Below are positions 1-8,124 of a stretch of DNA of 28,882 bases, in pieces (position 1 is the stretch's first letter; every line of letters starts with the position of its first letter). A program made the position numbers and the translations under genes. The notes below the pieces were generated by a model, which did no database searches, was not told the DNA's origin, and was given only the letters and a program-made list of their open reading frames with translations. This DNA comes from Deltaproteobacteria bacterium (GTDB lineage Bacteria > Desulfobacterota > UBA8473), in NCBI GenBank assembly GCA_030643245.1, contig DAOWME010000009.1, positions 1 through 28,882 of the forward strand. The letters run 5' to 3'.

Positions 1-99
1 AGGGGCGAGGCCGAAATAACTTCCTCAAGTTGGCGCTCAGATTTAGGTCAGATTTGTTCGATCTGAAAATTAAAAACCACAGGAATAGTTTTGCCTATT

Positions 100-212
100 G
101 GCATCCTTCATACATCAGTTTACACTTTTGAAATTATGGCTGCTTCAACGGTGCCGAGACCGTTTTTTTATTAGAAAGTGTAAACTATTTTATAGCTTTT
201 ATGAAGGATACC
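100..212 (+). repeat. Family B element, copy B1, inserted in A1
   Basis: A 113-bp unit with 12-bp terminal inverted repeats (GGCATCCTTCAT and ATGAAGGATACC, one mismatch) and subterminal GTTTACACTTTT / AAAGTGTAAAC. It splits family A copy A1. The 17 bases before it (83-99) reappear after it (213-229) with two differences, while uninterrupted A copies have this stretch once. That is a target-site duplication. A second family B copy is at 24660-24878. Confidence 0.85.
148..169 (+). terminator. Terminator-like hairpin inside element B1
   Basis: ACGGT (148-152), a 6-base loop and ACCGT (159-163) run straight into a T tract (163-169), the shape of an intrinsic terminator. The stem is only 5 bp, so strength is uncertain. 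It sits in the interior of the mobile-looking element, not behind a gene. Confidence 0.35.
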
Positions 213-478
213 GAATAGTCTTACCTATTTCGAGGATTTTGTGTTTGAAGATCGGGCAAAGATGGCCTGAAGATGAGATGTACAAATGGGGAAGTTATTT
301 CGGCCTCGATCCTAAGTAATTCAAACTCGAGTTTCCGAATTTCTGCTACTTAGAAATTCACCCTAATATCTCTCTTGAAAAATCCTCTGACCTCTGATAC
401 ACTGGCTTTCAGTTTCACCAGCGATTTGTCCCTAACTAGAACGTATATGAAATCCCATTTTTTAGTCAATTATATCAA

Positions 479-681
479 TTAGTGCTCATCCATAAATAGA
501 CTTCTTGAGAAAATGGGCACGAGTTGGTTTCCAATCCAGAAATGAGCAATTTTTACCAAGATCAATGAAGTCAAGAGATTGTGAGAAACCGGGCAAACGT
601 ATGACGCACCTTTACGTATAACAAGTAACCGAATAGGCCCACCGACAATTTGTAGCTCATAATTGAGTTTCAAAATTTCTG
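479..681 (+). repeat. Family D/E composite repeat, copy D1
   Basis: The left part (479-556) matches the D copy at 16358-16537: a TTAGTGCTCATCCATAAATA-type end, then the shared block with GGGCACGAGTTGGTTTCCAA and AATGAGCAATTTTT. The right end (about 650-681, TGAGTTTCAAAATTTCTG) matches the right end of element E at 23803-23874. The middle is not shared with other copies in the window. It ends about 30 bases before the alcohol dehydrogenase start. Confidence 0.6.
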
Positions 682-712
682 AAGTTGGTGCAGTGTACAG
701 GGGGTACAGGAT

Positions 713-1741
713 ATGCGAGTCGCCATGTACTATAACAATCGGGATATTAGGGTGGAAGAGATGCCCGTTCCAAAGATTGGTCCCGGGGAATTACTTATCC
801 GGGTCGAAGCCAGCGGTATCTGTGGTAGCGATGTAATGGAGTGGTACCGAATTCACAAGGCACCCCTCGTCTTGGGACACGAGGTTGGGGGCGAAGTCGT
901 AGATGTGGGGGATGGGGTTACACGCTACCGTCTTGGAGATCGGGTTTCGGTAGCTCATCATGTGCCGTGCAATACTTGTCACTACTGTCTGAACGGTCAC
1001 CATACAATGTGCGACACCCTCCGCAAAACAAATTTTGATCCAGGAGGTTTTGCCGAGTACCTTCGGGTTCCTCGGATCAACTCAGACCGGGGCGTATTCC
1101 CCCTGCCTGACGAAATATCATTTGAGGAAGGAACATTTACCGAACCATTGGCCTGCGTCTTGAGGGGACAGAGGATAGCGAGAATTCAGCCGGGTCAATG
1201 TGTGCTTATCATAGGATCCGGGATATCGGGGATGCTTCATCTGGAACTCGCCAGGGCGCAGGCAGCAGGACGACTTATAGCAACCGATGTTGCTCAATAT
1301 CGACTCGACATGGCTCAACGGTTTGGTGCAGAGGTTGTCATCCATGCTGACGATGATGTACCTGACCGGGTACGAGAGGCTAATGATGGCCGATTGGCAG
1401 ATCGAGTAATCGTATGCACTGGGGCTGCGCCGGCCGTGCATCAAGCCCTAGATTCGGTGGACCGCGGTGGCACGGTTTTATTTTTTGCTCCCACAGATCC
1501 GGGGACAACTATCCCTATTTCTATAGATAAATTTTTTTTCCGAAACGATATCACCCTTACGACATCATATGCCGGCAGTCCTGCGGATCATGTGACAGCC
1601 ATTGAATTGATCCGCACACGTAGAGTTCGTGTAAAGAATATGATAACCCATCGACTTGGTTTGGCGGAGAGTTCATTAGGGTTCCAACTTGTTGCGCAAG
1701 CGCAGGACTCCATGAAAGTCATTATTGAACCGCAGCGGTAG
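713..1741 (+). CDS. Zinc-dependent alcohol/polyol dehydrogenase (medium-chain dehydrogenase family)
   Basis: Predicted cytoplasmic NAD(P)-dependent oxidoreductase of the zinc medium-chain family (sorbitol/threonine dehydrogenase-like), 342 residues, full length. Catalytic zinc site: Cys37 in SGICGSD, His56-Glu57 in GHEVGGE, and Glu144. Structural zinc site: Cys86, 89, 92 and 100 in the spacing C-x2-C-x2-C-x7-C. Rossmann loop GSGISG at about 168-173, with Asp192 at the end of beta-2, which usually favours NAD over NADP. The ATG start has a G-rich Shine-Dalgarno (AGGGGG) about ten bases upstream. An LsrF-like gene follows after 106 bp on the same strand, suggesting a shared catabolic role for a sugar or sugar-derived alcohol. 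The exact substrate cannot be read from the sequence. Confidence 0.9.
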   Translation: MRVAMYYNNRDIRVEEMPVPKIGPGELLIRVEASGICGSDVMEWYRIHKAPLVLGHEVGGEVVDVGDGVTRYRLGDRVSVAHHVPCNTCHYCLNGHHTMCDTLRKTNFDPGGFAEYLRVPRINSDRGVFPLPDEISFEEGTFTEPLACVLRGQRIARIQPGQCVLIIGSGISGMLHLELARAQAAGRLIATDVAQYRLDMAQRFGAEVVIHADDDVPDRVREANDGRLADRVIVCTGAAPAVHQALDSVDRGGTVLFFAPTDPGTTIPISIDKFFFRNDITLTTSYAGSPADHVTAIELIRTRRVRVKNMITHRLGLAESSLGFQLVAQAQDSMKVIIEPQR

Positions 1742-1847
1742 TGCCCATGTTTCCGAGAGTTTTTTTATCTCTGAATAATAGTCGATGGAATATTTGGGAA
1801 AATAGTAGTTTTCGTTCAGGAACGAATTAATAGAGGAGGATTTTGCT

Positions 1848-2648
1848 ATGGATTGGGGAATGAAAAATCGAATGTCACAGTTGATCCAGCCCGATGGTCA
1901 TTGCTTCTTTTTACCCATTGACCATGGATATTTCCAGGGTCCAACCACTAAGTTGGAGAGGCCTGGTGATACAATTAAACCATTGCTTCCTTATTGCGAC
2001 GCCCTCTTTGTCACTAGAGGTGTGTTGCGCTCTGTTGTAGACCCTTCAGGGGGTAAACCGATTATACTTCGGGTTTCTGGGGGCACCAGTGTCTTAGGAA
2101 AAGATTTGGCCAATGAGACCCTAACTACTTCCATAAAGGAGGCTTTACGCCTTAATGTAGCTGCAATGGGTGTTTCTATCTTTGTGGGCAGCGAGTACGA
2201 ACATCAAACGCTATCTAATCTGGCAGAGTTAGTCAACCAGGCAGAGGAATACGGTATCCCTGTAATGGCCGTTACAGCGGTCGGCAGAGAGCTAGATAAG
2301 CGTGATGCGCGCTATCTTGCGTTGAGTTGCCGCATCGCTGCTGAATTAGGGGCTCGGGTAGTCAAGACCTATTGGTGCGGTGATGGTTTTGATAAAGTAG
2401 TCAACGGATGTCCCGTGCCGGTCGTTATGGCCGGTGGACCGAAGTGTGAAACCGAGCTGGAGGTCTTGGAATTTGTTTATGATGGCATCCAAAAAGGCGC
2501 TATCGGTATTAACCTCGGAAGAAATGTCTGGCAGATCAAGCATCCCGTTGCCATGATTCAAGCATTAAGGGCTATTATACACGAGAACGCAACACCGAAA
2601 CAAGCTCTAGACATATTTCTGACTTTGAAGGACAAGGGGGCTGACTGA
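1848..2648 (+). CDS. lsrF: LsrF-like 3-hydroxy-5-phosphonooxypentane-2,4-dione thiolase / class I aldolase
   Basis: A 266-residue DeoC/FbaB-type class I aldolase fold. It resembles E. coli LsrF closely: N-terminal MDWGMKNR, then DHGYFQGPT at about 25-33, GSEYEHQ at about 114-120, KTYW with the expected Schiff-base lysine at Lys173, and GRNVWQ...HPVAM near the end. LsrF transfers an acetyl group from the phosphorylated AI-2 breakdown product to CoA. No lsrK, lsrG, lsrR or LsrACDB transporter is present, so an AI-2 role is not supported by context; a related sugar-phosphate aldolase role next to the upstream dehydrogenase is equally possible. Shine-Dalgarno GAGGAGG lies about nine bases before ATG. 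Repeat F1 begins seven bases after the stop. Confidence 0.8.
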   Translation: MDWGMKNRMSQLIQPDGHCFFLPIDHGYFQGPTTKLERPGDTIKPLLPYCDALFVTRGVLRSVVDPSGGKPIILRVSGGTSVLGKDLANETLTTSIKEALRLNVAAMGVSIFVGSEYEHQTLSNLAELVNQAEEYGIPVMAVTAVGRELDKRDARYLALSCRIAAELGARVVKTYWCGDGFDKVVNGCPVPVVMAGGPKCETELEVLEFVYDGIQKGAIGINLGRNVWQIKHPVAMIQALRAIIHENATPKQALDIFLTLKDKGAD

Positions 2649-2654
2649 AATATT

Positions 2655-2949
2655 TCAAGCTGTGCAGTTGGGCAGGTGTGCCGCTTGCCGGCGCTTAACG
2701 CAATCCTGTTAACTTAATCATCAGAGACACTTCAAGACACTAGGGGACGGGGACGAAATAACTTCCCCATTTGTGCATCTCATCTTCAGGCCATCTTTGC
2801 CCGATCTTCAAACACAAAATCCACAAAATAGTTCGACTATTCCTGCGGTTTTGCGTTTTCAGATCGAACAAATCTGACCTAAATCTGAGCGCCAACTTGA
2901 GGAAGTTATTTCGTCCCCGTCCCTAGGGTTGAGTAACTGCACAGGTGGA
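2655..2949 (+). repeat. Family F palindromic element, copy F1, interrupted by element A2
   Basis: The ends (TCAAGCTGTGCAG / CTGCACAGGTGGA) are diverged versions of the TCGACCTGTGCAG inverted repeat seen at 17428-17662 and 26834-26937. The interior shares CGCTTAACGCAATCCTGTT and AGACACTTCAAGACACTAGG with those copies. It starts seven bases after the lsrF stop codon and is split by an A element at 2744-2923. Confidence 0.85.
2744..2923 (-). repeat. Family A palindromic element, copy A2, inserted in F1
   Basis: 180 bp with terminal inverted repeat GGGACGGGGACGAAATAACT and its inverse, in opposite orientation to A1. TAG flanks both sides (2741-2743 and 2924-2926). The uninterrupted F sequence has TAG only once at this point, so this is a 3-bp target-site duplication. 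Confidence 0.9.
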
Positions 2950-3060
2950 AATTTATTCAGATCGAGACAAGTGTAGGTGCAGCCAACATGAAGATGATTG
3001 TATCTATCGAATTATGAAGGAGATTCAATCATCGAAATTAGCGCTCAACAGATAAAAAAC

Positions 3061-3089
3061 TTGACAAAAAGAAGAACCTCAATTAAGCT
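3061..3089 (+). promoter_or_regulatory. Possible sigma-70 promoter for the rpmH cluster
   Basis: A perfect -35 box TTGACA (3061-3066) is followed after 17 bases by TAAGCT (3084-3089), a weak -10; TATTCT at 3091 is an alternative but with a long spacer. The site lies about 105-130 bases before rpmH, in the only non-repeat gap upstream of that cluster. No DnaA box (TTATCCACA-like) is visible here although this cluster often borders dnaA/oriC. Confidence 0.3.
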
Positions 3090-3193
3090 GTATTCTAGTT
3101 TTAGATTCATTAGGACCTGAATATATATAGTATACAAACGGTTTACTTTTTTTACCGTTTAGATTGGAATCAAGAGGTCTGAGGAAGAGATAG

Positions 3194-3328
3194 ATGAAGA
3201 GGACATTTCAGCCCAGCAATATAAAAAGGAAAAGAACCCACGGGTTTTTAGGCAGGATGAGCACCAAATCGGGAAGAGCGATAATAAAACGCAGAAGGAC
3301 AAAGGGTAGGACAAAGCTGTCGGCCTGA
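3194..3328 (+). CDS. rpmH: 50S ribosomal protein L34
   Basis: A 44-residue, very basic protein: MKRTFQPSNIKRKRTHGFLG at the start, then a C-terminal run of Arg/Lys ending TKLSA. Length and both halves match the L34 family exactly. L34 is a component of the large ribosomal subunit. A purine-rich Shine-Dalgarno (GAGGAAGAG) lies directly upstream. It heads the conserved rpmH-rnpA-yidD-yidC-jag order, with the rnpA reading region opening about 20 bases after the stop. Confidence 0.95.
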   Translation: MKRTFQPSNIKRKRTHGFLGRMSTKSGRAIIKRRRTKGRTKLSA

Positions 3329-3368
3329 CCAGGGGCGTGTCTTTACATAACTCAAGGAAGGCATACTT

Positions 3369-3719
3369 ATCTCCCGCAAAATTTCAAAATATTCTTTCCA
3401 CAGGGACGAAAGGATTCGAAAGAGGCGTCAATTTCTGGAGGTAATGAAAGAGGGGAAATATTTTCGCACTGAGAACTTTACTCTGATCTACAATCCAAAC
3501 AAAGCAGGTAGAAACCGCTTAGGTGTTACGGTAAGCAAGAAAGTCGGTAACGCGGTAAAAAGAAATAGGGTAAAACGTTTAATCAGGGAATTTTTCAGAC
3601 TTAACAAGTCCGAAATATCATGTTGTCATGATATCGTTTTCATAGCAAAAAAAGGGGCTGTTTACTTAAACTATCCTATGGTCTATGATGAGCTTAAGAA
3701 ATTTCTGAAAACACATTGA
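3369..3719 (+). CDS. rnpA: Ribonuclease P protein component, start codon unusual
   Basis: Protein subunit of RNase P, which matures tRNA 5' ends. The RNA-binding signature is clear: LGVTVSKKVGNAVKRNRVKR, then LIREFF. The first ATG in frame (3444) would give 91 residues and remove the family's usual N-terminal helix. The frame stays open upstream to a TAA at 3348-3350 and encodes family-like sequence (YSFHRDERIRKRRQFLEVMK). No ATG, GTG or TTG exists in that stretch. The Shine-Dalgarno AAGGAAGG (3354-3361) points to a start near 3363-3369 (ATA, CTT or ATC). I placed it at the ATC at 3369, giving 116 residues, close to the normal length. The start is uncertain; the gene call is not. Confidence 0.85.
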   Translation: MSRKISKYSFHRDERIRKRRQFLEVMKEGKYFRTENFTLIYNPNKAGRNRLGVTVSKKVGNAVKRNRVKRLIREFFRLNKSEISCCHDIVFIAKKGAVYLNYPMVYDELKKFLKTH

Positions 3720-3769
3720 GTATCCATAGATTGCGTCGATCCCGAGCAGTTGTAAAAGCCTCTGATTTG

Positions 3770-3997
3770 ATGATAAAAAACCTTATCATAAGCCTTATCA
3801 AGTGTTATCAGAAATTCTTATCCCCCCTAAAACCTCCCACTTGCCGATTCACTCCAACCTGTTCGTCATACGTATGCCAGGCACTGAGGACCCATGGGCT
3901 CTATAAGGGTTTAGGGTTCTCCCTTCTCAGGGTGATGAAATGTCATCCATTTCATCCCGGAGGGTATGATCCCGTAACCAAGAAAGACAGAAAATAA
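3770..3997 (+). CDS. yidD: Membrane protein insertion efficiency factor YidD
   Basis: A 75-residue protein with the YidD signature: an amphipathic N-terminus (MIKNLIISLIKCYQKFLSPL), then PPTCRFTPTCSSY with three cysteines, and CHPFHPGGYDPV near the C-terminus. YidD assists YidC-dependent insertion of inner-membrane proteins and sits at the cytoplasmic face. The ATG at 3770 matches the family's start; an in-frame TTG at 3716 overlapping the rnpA stop would add 18 atypical residues. It is encoded between rnpA and yidC, as usual. Confidence 0.92.
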   Translation: MIKNLIISLIKCYQKFLSPLKPPTCRFTPTCSSYVCQALRTHGLYKGLGFSLLRVMKCHPFHPGGYDPVTKKDRK

Positions 3998-4018
3998 CAT
4001 CTTATTTGGAGTATGTAA

Positions 4019-5638
4019 ATGGAGAAAAAGGCCTTATTGGCCGTGGTCCTATCTTTATTGGTTCTTTTTTTGTACCAATATTATGTAGGAAAAGGCAGAG
4101 AAACATCCATAGACAAAACCACACCGCAAAACAGCGTTGCTGAAGTAGAAAAAGAAAGATTCACGGATCCGGCCCAGAAGGAAGAGTCTCTATTTGAGGT
4201 CAACGCTAAGAAATCTCCTGTTGGGGTTAAGGAACAGGGGGTAGAGAAAGAGATATCAATAACAACAGATTTATACACAGCTGTCTTTACTACTCGTGGG
4301 GCTAAACTGAAGAGCTGGAGACTGAAAAAGTACAAAGACAAGATTGGAGAGGATTCTCAAGATATAGAACTGATAATGGCCGGTGGATCAGAAGAATTTC
4401 CCATGGGCGTGGGGTTTTCCAAGAGCGTAACTCACGGCATCAGGGATGCTTTATTTAATGCCAGCAAGGATTACTTGTCATTGACAGGTATAGGGGAACA
4501 GGATTCTATCTCATTCTCCTGGACTTCGCCAGAGGGGATAGAAGTTGTTAAGGAATTCACTTTTTATGATGGCAAGTATCTGGTTGATCTGGATGTAAGC
4601 CTGTTGAACCTTTCTAACAGGGATATCAAAGAGGAAATTGTACTCAGTTGGAAAGCCAGACCGGGTACTTCAGAAAAGGCTAACCGTTTCAGTTTCTCGG
4701 GTCCGGTAGCCCTGGTAAATGGGGAGTTAGAGGAGGTAAAGGTTGACAAATTAGACGAAGAGAGGACATACCGTGGGGGGGTGAAATGGGCAGGCTATGA
4801 AGATAAGTACTTCATATCTTCGATAATTCCAGCAGAATTCGAGAACGTGAACCTGAGGATGTCCAAACCCTCTACGGATATAGTGTCCGTGGATATCATA
4901 AAATCTATAGATCTGAGGCACGGGGAAAAAGCTTCGTACCGCTATACGTTCTACTCAGGCCCAAAGGATCTTGACAGGTTAAAATCTGCCGGGTCCGATT
5001 TGCAGAAGGCTCTCAACTTCGGGTGGTTCGACGTTATCGCAAAACCCCTGCTTATCTTCCTGAAGTATATAAACGAGTTTACCCACAACTACGGGGTAGC
5101 GATCATCCTCTTAACCGTGGTCATCAAGATTCTTTTCTTTCCTCTGACTCACAAGAGCTATAAGTCCATGAAAGATATGCAGAAAGTTCAGCCCCTTATG
5201 CTCAAAATAAGGGAGAAGTACAAAAATGACAGAGAGACATTAAACAAAGAGACGATGGCATTATATCGCACCCACAAAGTCAACCCACTGGGGGGATGTC
5301 TCCCCATGATTTTGCAGATTCCTGTCTTCTTTGCTTTATACAAAGCGTTATTGGGATCCATAGAATTGAGGCACGCCCCTTTTCTCTTGTGGATCAATGA
5401 CCTATCTGCAAAGGACCCTTACTACATTACTCCTATTGTAATGGGCGCTACCATGTTCATCCAGCAGAAAATGACCCCTACTGTGGGAGACCCTACCCAG
5501 GCAAAGATGATGTTACTGATGCCTATCGTATTCACCTTTATGTTCCTCAATTTTCCGTCAGGGCTCGTAATTTACTGGTTAGTCAATAACGTTTTGTCCA
5601 TCGGTCAACAGCTTTACATTAACAAGTATGCGGCATAA
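4019..5638 (+). CDS. yidC: Membrane protein insertase YidC
   Basis: 539 residues, the Gram-negative long form. An N-terminal membrane segment (about 6-22) is followed by a large periplasmic domain to about residue 340, then the conserved five-helix insertase core. In the core the helix TVVIKILFFPLTHKSYKSM carries a lysine where the positively charged groove residue is expected, followed by the charged cytoplasmic hairpin and NPLGGCLPMILQIPVFFALY. Inserts membrane proteins alone or with SecYEG. Shine-Dalgarno GGAG lies before the ATG. The long periplasmic domain supports a diderm organism. The jag start codon follows 16 bases after the stop. Confidence 0.96.
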   Translation: MEKKALLAVVLSLLVLFLYQYYVGKGRETSIDKTTPQNSVAEVEKERFTDPAQKEESLFEVNAKKSPVGVKEQGVEKEISITTDLYTAVFTTRGAKLKSWRLKKYKDKIGEDSQDIELIMAGGSEEFPMGVGFSKSVTHGIRDALFNASKDYLSLTGIGEQDSISFSWTSPEGIEVVKEFTFYDGKYLVDLDVSLLNLSNRDIKEEIVLSWKARPGTSEKANRFSFSGPVALVNGELEEVKVDKLDEERTYRGGVKWAGYEDKYFISSIIPAEFENVNLRMSKPSTDIVSVDIIKSIDLRHGEKASYRYTFYSGPKDLDRLKSAGSDLQKALNFGWFDVIAKPLLIFLKYINEFTHNYGVAIILLTVVIKILFFPLTHKSYKSMKDMQKVQPLMLKIREKYKNDRETLNKETMALYRTHKVNPLGGCLPMILQIPVFFALYKALLGSIELRHAPFLLWINDLSAKDPYYITPIVMGATMFIQQKMTPTVGDPTQAKMMLLMPIVFTFMFLNFPSGLVIYWLVNNVLSIGQQLYINKYAA

Positions 5639-5654
5639 TACTAGGAGGTGCCTC

Positions 5655-6311
5655 ATGGATTTTATGGAAGTAGAGGGTAAGACAATTGAAGAGGCGATAA
5701 AGAAGACGTGCAAAGAATTTAATCTCCCTGAGGAGAAGTTGAACATAGAGGTCCTTTCGAATGGAAGCAGTGGTTTATTTGGCTTTATGGGGATGAAAAA
5801 GGCGAAAATCAGAGCCAGTCTAAAGGAGATCAAAGGTGAGGATAAGCTCGTATTTGCCAAGAGGTCGCTCGAGGAGATTCTTGTCAGACTGAAAGTAACA
5901 GCTACTGTCGATGCCGAGCAAATTGATGACAAGATATTACTCAATATCAACGGAGACGGGAGCGGGCTGCTTATTGGCAGGAGAGGCCGTACGTTGGATG
6001 CCTTGCAGCATATCGTTGACAAGATTGTCAATCGGTCTTCAGAGGACAGGAAGCGGATTGTCATTGACACGGAAGGTTACAGGGAAAGAAGGATTGAATC
6101 GTTGAAGAGTTTGGCCCTGAAGTTGGGTGAAAAAGTCAAGAAGATTGGGAAACCGGTTTTCATAACCCCCTTGAATGCTCATGACCGCAGAATTATTCAC
6201 ATGACCCTCCAGAATGATGATCAACTCAGGACAAGAAGCAAAGGTGATGGTACACTCAGAAAGGTTGTTATCTCCACAAAAAGGGGACATGGTATTAATA
6301 ACCCTCATTAA
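5655..6311 (+). CDS. jag: RNA-binding protein Jag/KhpB (Jag-N, KH and R3H domains)
   Basis: 218 residues with the full Jag architecture: Jag-N domain (about 1-50, with GLFGFMGMKKAKI), a KH domain with GRRG loop in LIGRRGRTLDALQHIV, and an R3H domain ending in RRIIHMTLQ. The protein binds RNA and in other bacteria is linked to cell-envelope regulation. The start at 5655 was chosen because AGGAGG lies six bases upstream; a longer frame opening at 5628 would overlap yidC and add nine atypical residues. A family A repeat begins seven bases after the stop. Confidence 0.93.
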   Translation: MDFMEVEGKTIEEAIKKTCKEFNLPEEKLNIEVLSNGSSGLFGFMGMKKAKIRASLKEIKGEDKLVFAKRSLEEILVRLKVTATVDAEQIDDKILLNINGDGSGLLIGRRGRTLDALQHIVDKIVNRSSEDRKRIVIDTEGYRERRIESLKSLALKLGEKVKKIGKPVFITPLNAHDRRIIHMTLQNDDQLRTRSKGDGTLRKVVISTKRGHGINNPH

Positions 6312-6318
6312 TAACTAA

Positions 6319-6499
6319 GGGGCGAGGCCGAAATAACTTCCTCATTTGTACATCTCATCTTCAGGCCATCTTTGACCGATCTTCAAACACAAAATCCTCG
6401 AAATAAGTAAGACTATTCCTTTGGTTTTGTATTTTCAGATCGAACAAATCTGACCTAAATCTGAGCGCCAACTTGGGGAAGTTATTTCGGCCTCGCCCC
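6319..6499 (-). repeat. Family A palindromic element, copy A3
   Basis: An uninterrupted 181-bp copy with near-perfect inverted ends GGGGCGAGGCCGAAATAACT / GTTATTTCGGCCTCGCCCC, flanked on both sides by TAA (6316-6318, 6500-6502). The orientation is opposite to A1. It lies directly behind jag. Confidence 0.92.
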
Positions 6500-6541
6500 T
6501 AACACCCACCCATAAATATCTTTTTTCCTCAGTCTTTGCGC

Positions 6542-6604
6542 TTGCCTGTGCGTAGAACGCAGACAGGTCAGACTCAGATATAGGGGCGTTTCGCAATACG
6601 CCCC
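6542..6604. repeat. Two adjacent REP-like hairpins
   Basis: The first, about 6545-6567, pairs CCTGTGCGT with ACGCAGACAGG (a two-base bulge). The second, 6583-6604, pairs GGGGCGT with ACGCCCC around an 8-base loop. Both lie between A3 and mnmE, about 80 bases before the mnmE start. The second has the look of short REP palindromes but no T tract, so it is not a clear terminator. Confidence 0.55.
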
Positions 6605-6683
6605 CACTACAATGTATATCCCTGCGGTTAAAACCATCGTCTTCCTTGACCTTGGCAAAATATCTCTTTTCCGGGTGGACACT

Positions 6684-8063
6684 ATGCTTGAAGAAGATAC
6701 GATTGCCGCCATAGCTACCCCTTTCGGCATAGGCGGCATTGGAATTATCAAGATCAGCGGACCTGAATCAGTTAGGATTGCACATAAGATCTTTAGAAGT
6801 AAGACGCAATCCCCTGTGCTAAAATCCCGCCACATACACTACGGAGAACTCATAGACACAGACGACGGCTCGGTCATAGATGAGGTTTTGCTCTCTCTTA
6901 TGCGTAAACCAACATCCTACACTAAAGAGGATGTTGTTGAGATAAACTGCCACAGTGGCTTCGCGGTTTTGCAAAATATCCTTGAACTTGTATTGAGAGA
7001 AGGGGCCAGACTAGCTGAGCCTGGAGAGTTTACAAAAAGGGCCTTCATCAATGGAAGGATAGACCTGTCACAAGCTGAAGCGGTAGTGGATATAGTAAAT
7101 TCTCAGACAGATGCCAGCCTTAAGGTAGCTACCCAACAACTAAAAGGGGCTTTATCCAAAGAGATACTGACGGCAAGAGAAGATTTGGTAACTCTCTTGA
7201 CCTTTGTTGAGGCCTCCATCGATTTTCCAGATGAAGACTTGGAGATGATTTCTCCTCACGAACTACTGGCTAAGGTTGAAGGATTAATAGACAGTCTTAG
7301 GGCCTTGATGGATAGTTATGAAGAAGGAAAGTTCTACAGGGAAGGGATTTCAGCCATTATTGTAGGCAAGCCGAATGTAGGGAAGTCGAGTTTACTCAAT
7401 GTATTGCTGAGAGAAAAGAGGGCTATCGTCACCCCCATACCGGGAACAACAAGGGACCTTATTGAAGAAGCGATCAATATTAAAGGATTCCCTTTTAAGA
7501 TTATCGATACCGCAGGGATAGGAGACGCGAGAGACGTTATTGAGGTAGAGGGAATAAACCGAGCTAGAGAAAGACTGGCTTCCGCCGACCTCGTGATGCT
7601 GGTTATAGATAGCAGTCAGGATATGGACGAGGGGGATTTCGACTTAGTCGCGGAATTGGCCGATAAGACGGTCATAATCGTCCTCAATAAGACTGATCTC
7701 GTACCAGAGGCCACCATTGATACTCTTGAAACCGAGTTACACGGCCATACCACGGTGCCTATCTCTGCTTTATATTCCCGGGGGATGGAGAGATTAAAAG
7801 AGGTGATATTTTCAAAGATCATCCACAATGGATTAGACTCCCCGGCGCCGGTATTCGTGACCAATACAAGACACAAGATAGCCCTGGAAAAGACCTTGAG
7901 AAACCTGGAACAGGCAAGAGAGACCATCATCCAAGAGATGTCCCCCGAATTTACAGCGCTAGACATACAACTTTCGTTGAAATGTTTAGGCGAAATAGTG
8001 GGGGACACAACCCCGGAGCATATCCTCGACAGGATCTTCTCTCAATTCTGTATAGGCAAATAG
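6684..8063 (+). CDS. mnmE: tRNA modification GTPase MnmE
   Basis: 459 residues. With MnmG it modifies the wobble uridine (cmnm5U) of certain tRNAs. The N-terminal folate-binding domain starts DTIAAIATPFGIGGIGIIK. The embedded G domain has GKPNVGKSS (P-loop), IPGTTRD, DTAG and NKTD motifs. The C-terminus is the catalytic CIGK signature. The start at 6684 fits the family; the frame extends 24 codons further upstream without family-like sequence. mnmE follows jag here as in many genomes, separated by an A element and two hairpins. mnmG and parA/parB are not in the window. Confidence 0.96.
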   Translation: MLEEDTIAAIATPFGIGGIGIIKISGPESVRIAHKIFRSKTQSPVLKSRHIHYGELIDTDDGSVIDEVLLSLMRKPTSYTKEDVVEINCHSGFAVLQNILELVLREGARLAEPGEFTKRAFINGRIDLSQAEAVVDIVNSQTDASLKVATQQLKGALSKEILTAREDLVTLLTFVEASIDFPDEDLEMISPHELLAKVEGLIDSLRALMDSYEEGKFYREGISAIIVGKPNVGKSSLLNVLLREKRAIVTPIPGTTRDLIEEAINIKGFPFKIIDTAGIGDARDVIEVEGINRARERLASADLVMLVIDSSQDMDEGDFDLVAELADKTVIIVLNKTDLVPEATIDTLETELHGHTTVPISALYSRGMERLKEVIFSKIIHNGLDSPAPVFVTNTRHKIALEKTLRNLEQARETIIQEMSPEFTALDIQLSLKCLGEIVGDTTPEHILDRIFSQFCIGK

Positions 8064-8124
8064 CAGGGGCTGCTCCTGGGAATCTTTTTCAGACTCAAGG
8101 TCTGGGTGAAGCAGAACCTGGAAA

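Larger units (their letters stand above)
2..312 (+). repeat. Family A palindromic element, copy A1, interrupted by element B1
   Basis: Ends are GGGGCGAGGCCGAAATAACT at the left and the inverse GTTATTTCGGCCTCG at the right, followed by TAA. Without the insert at 100-212 it matches the copies at 2744-2923, 6319-6499 and 10338-10517, which are about 180 bp. The two arms are diverged reverse complements of each other, so the whole unit can fold into one long imperfect hairpin. It carries no gene; reading frames across it are artefacts of the repeat. Confidence 0.9.

Noticed and set aside
98..319. Open frame of 73 codons
   Set aside because: It lies wholly in repeats A1 and B1 and has no family-like sequence.
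2930..3190. Replication origin next to rpmH
   Set aside because: The gene order invites it, but no DnaA boxes or AT-rich repeats are visible and dnaA is absent.
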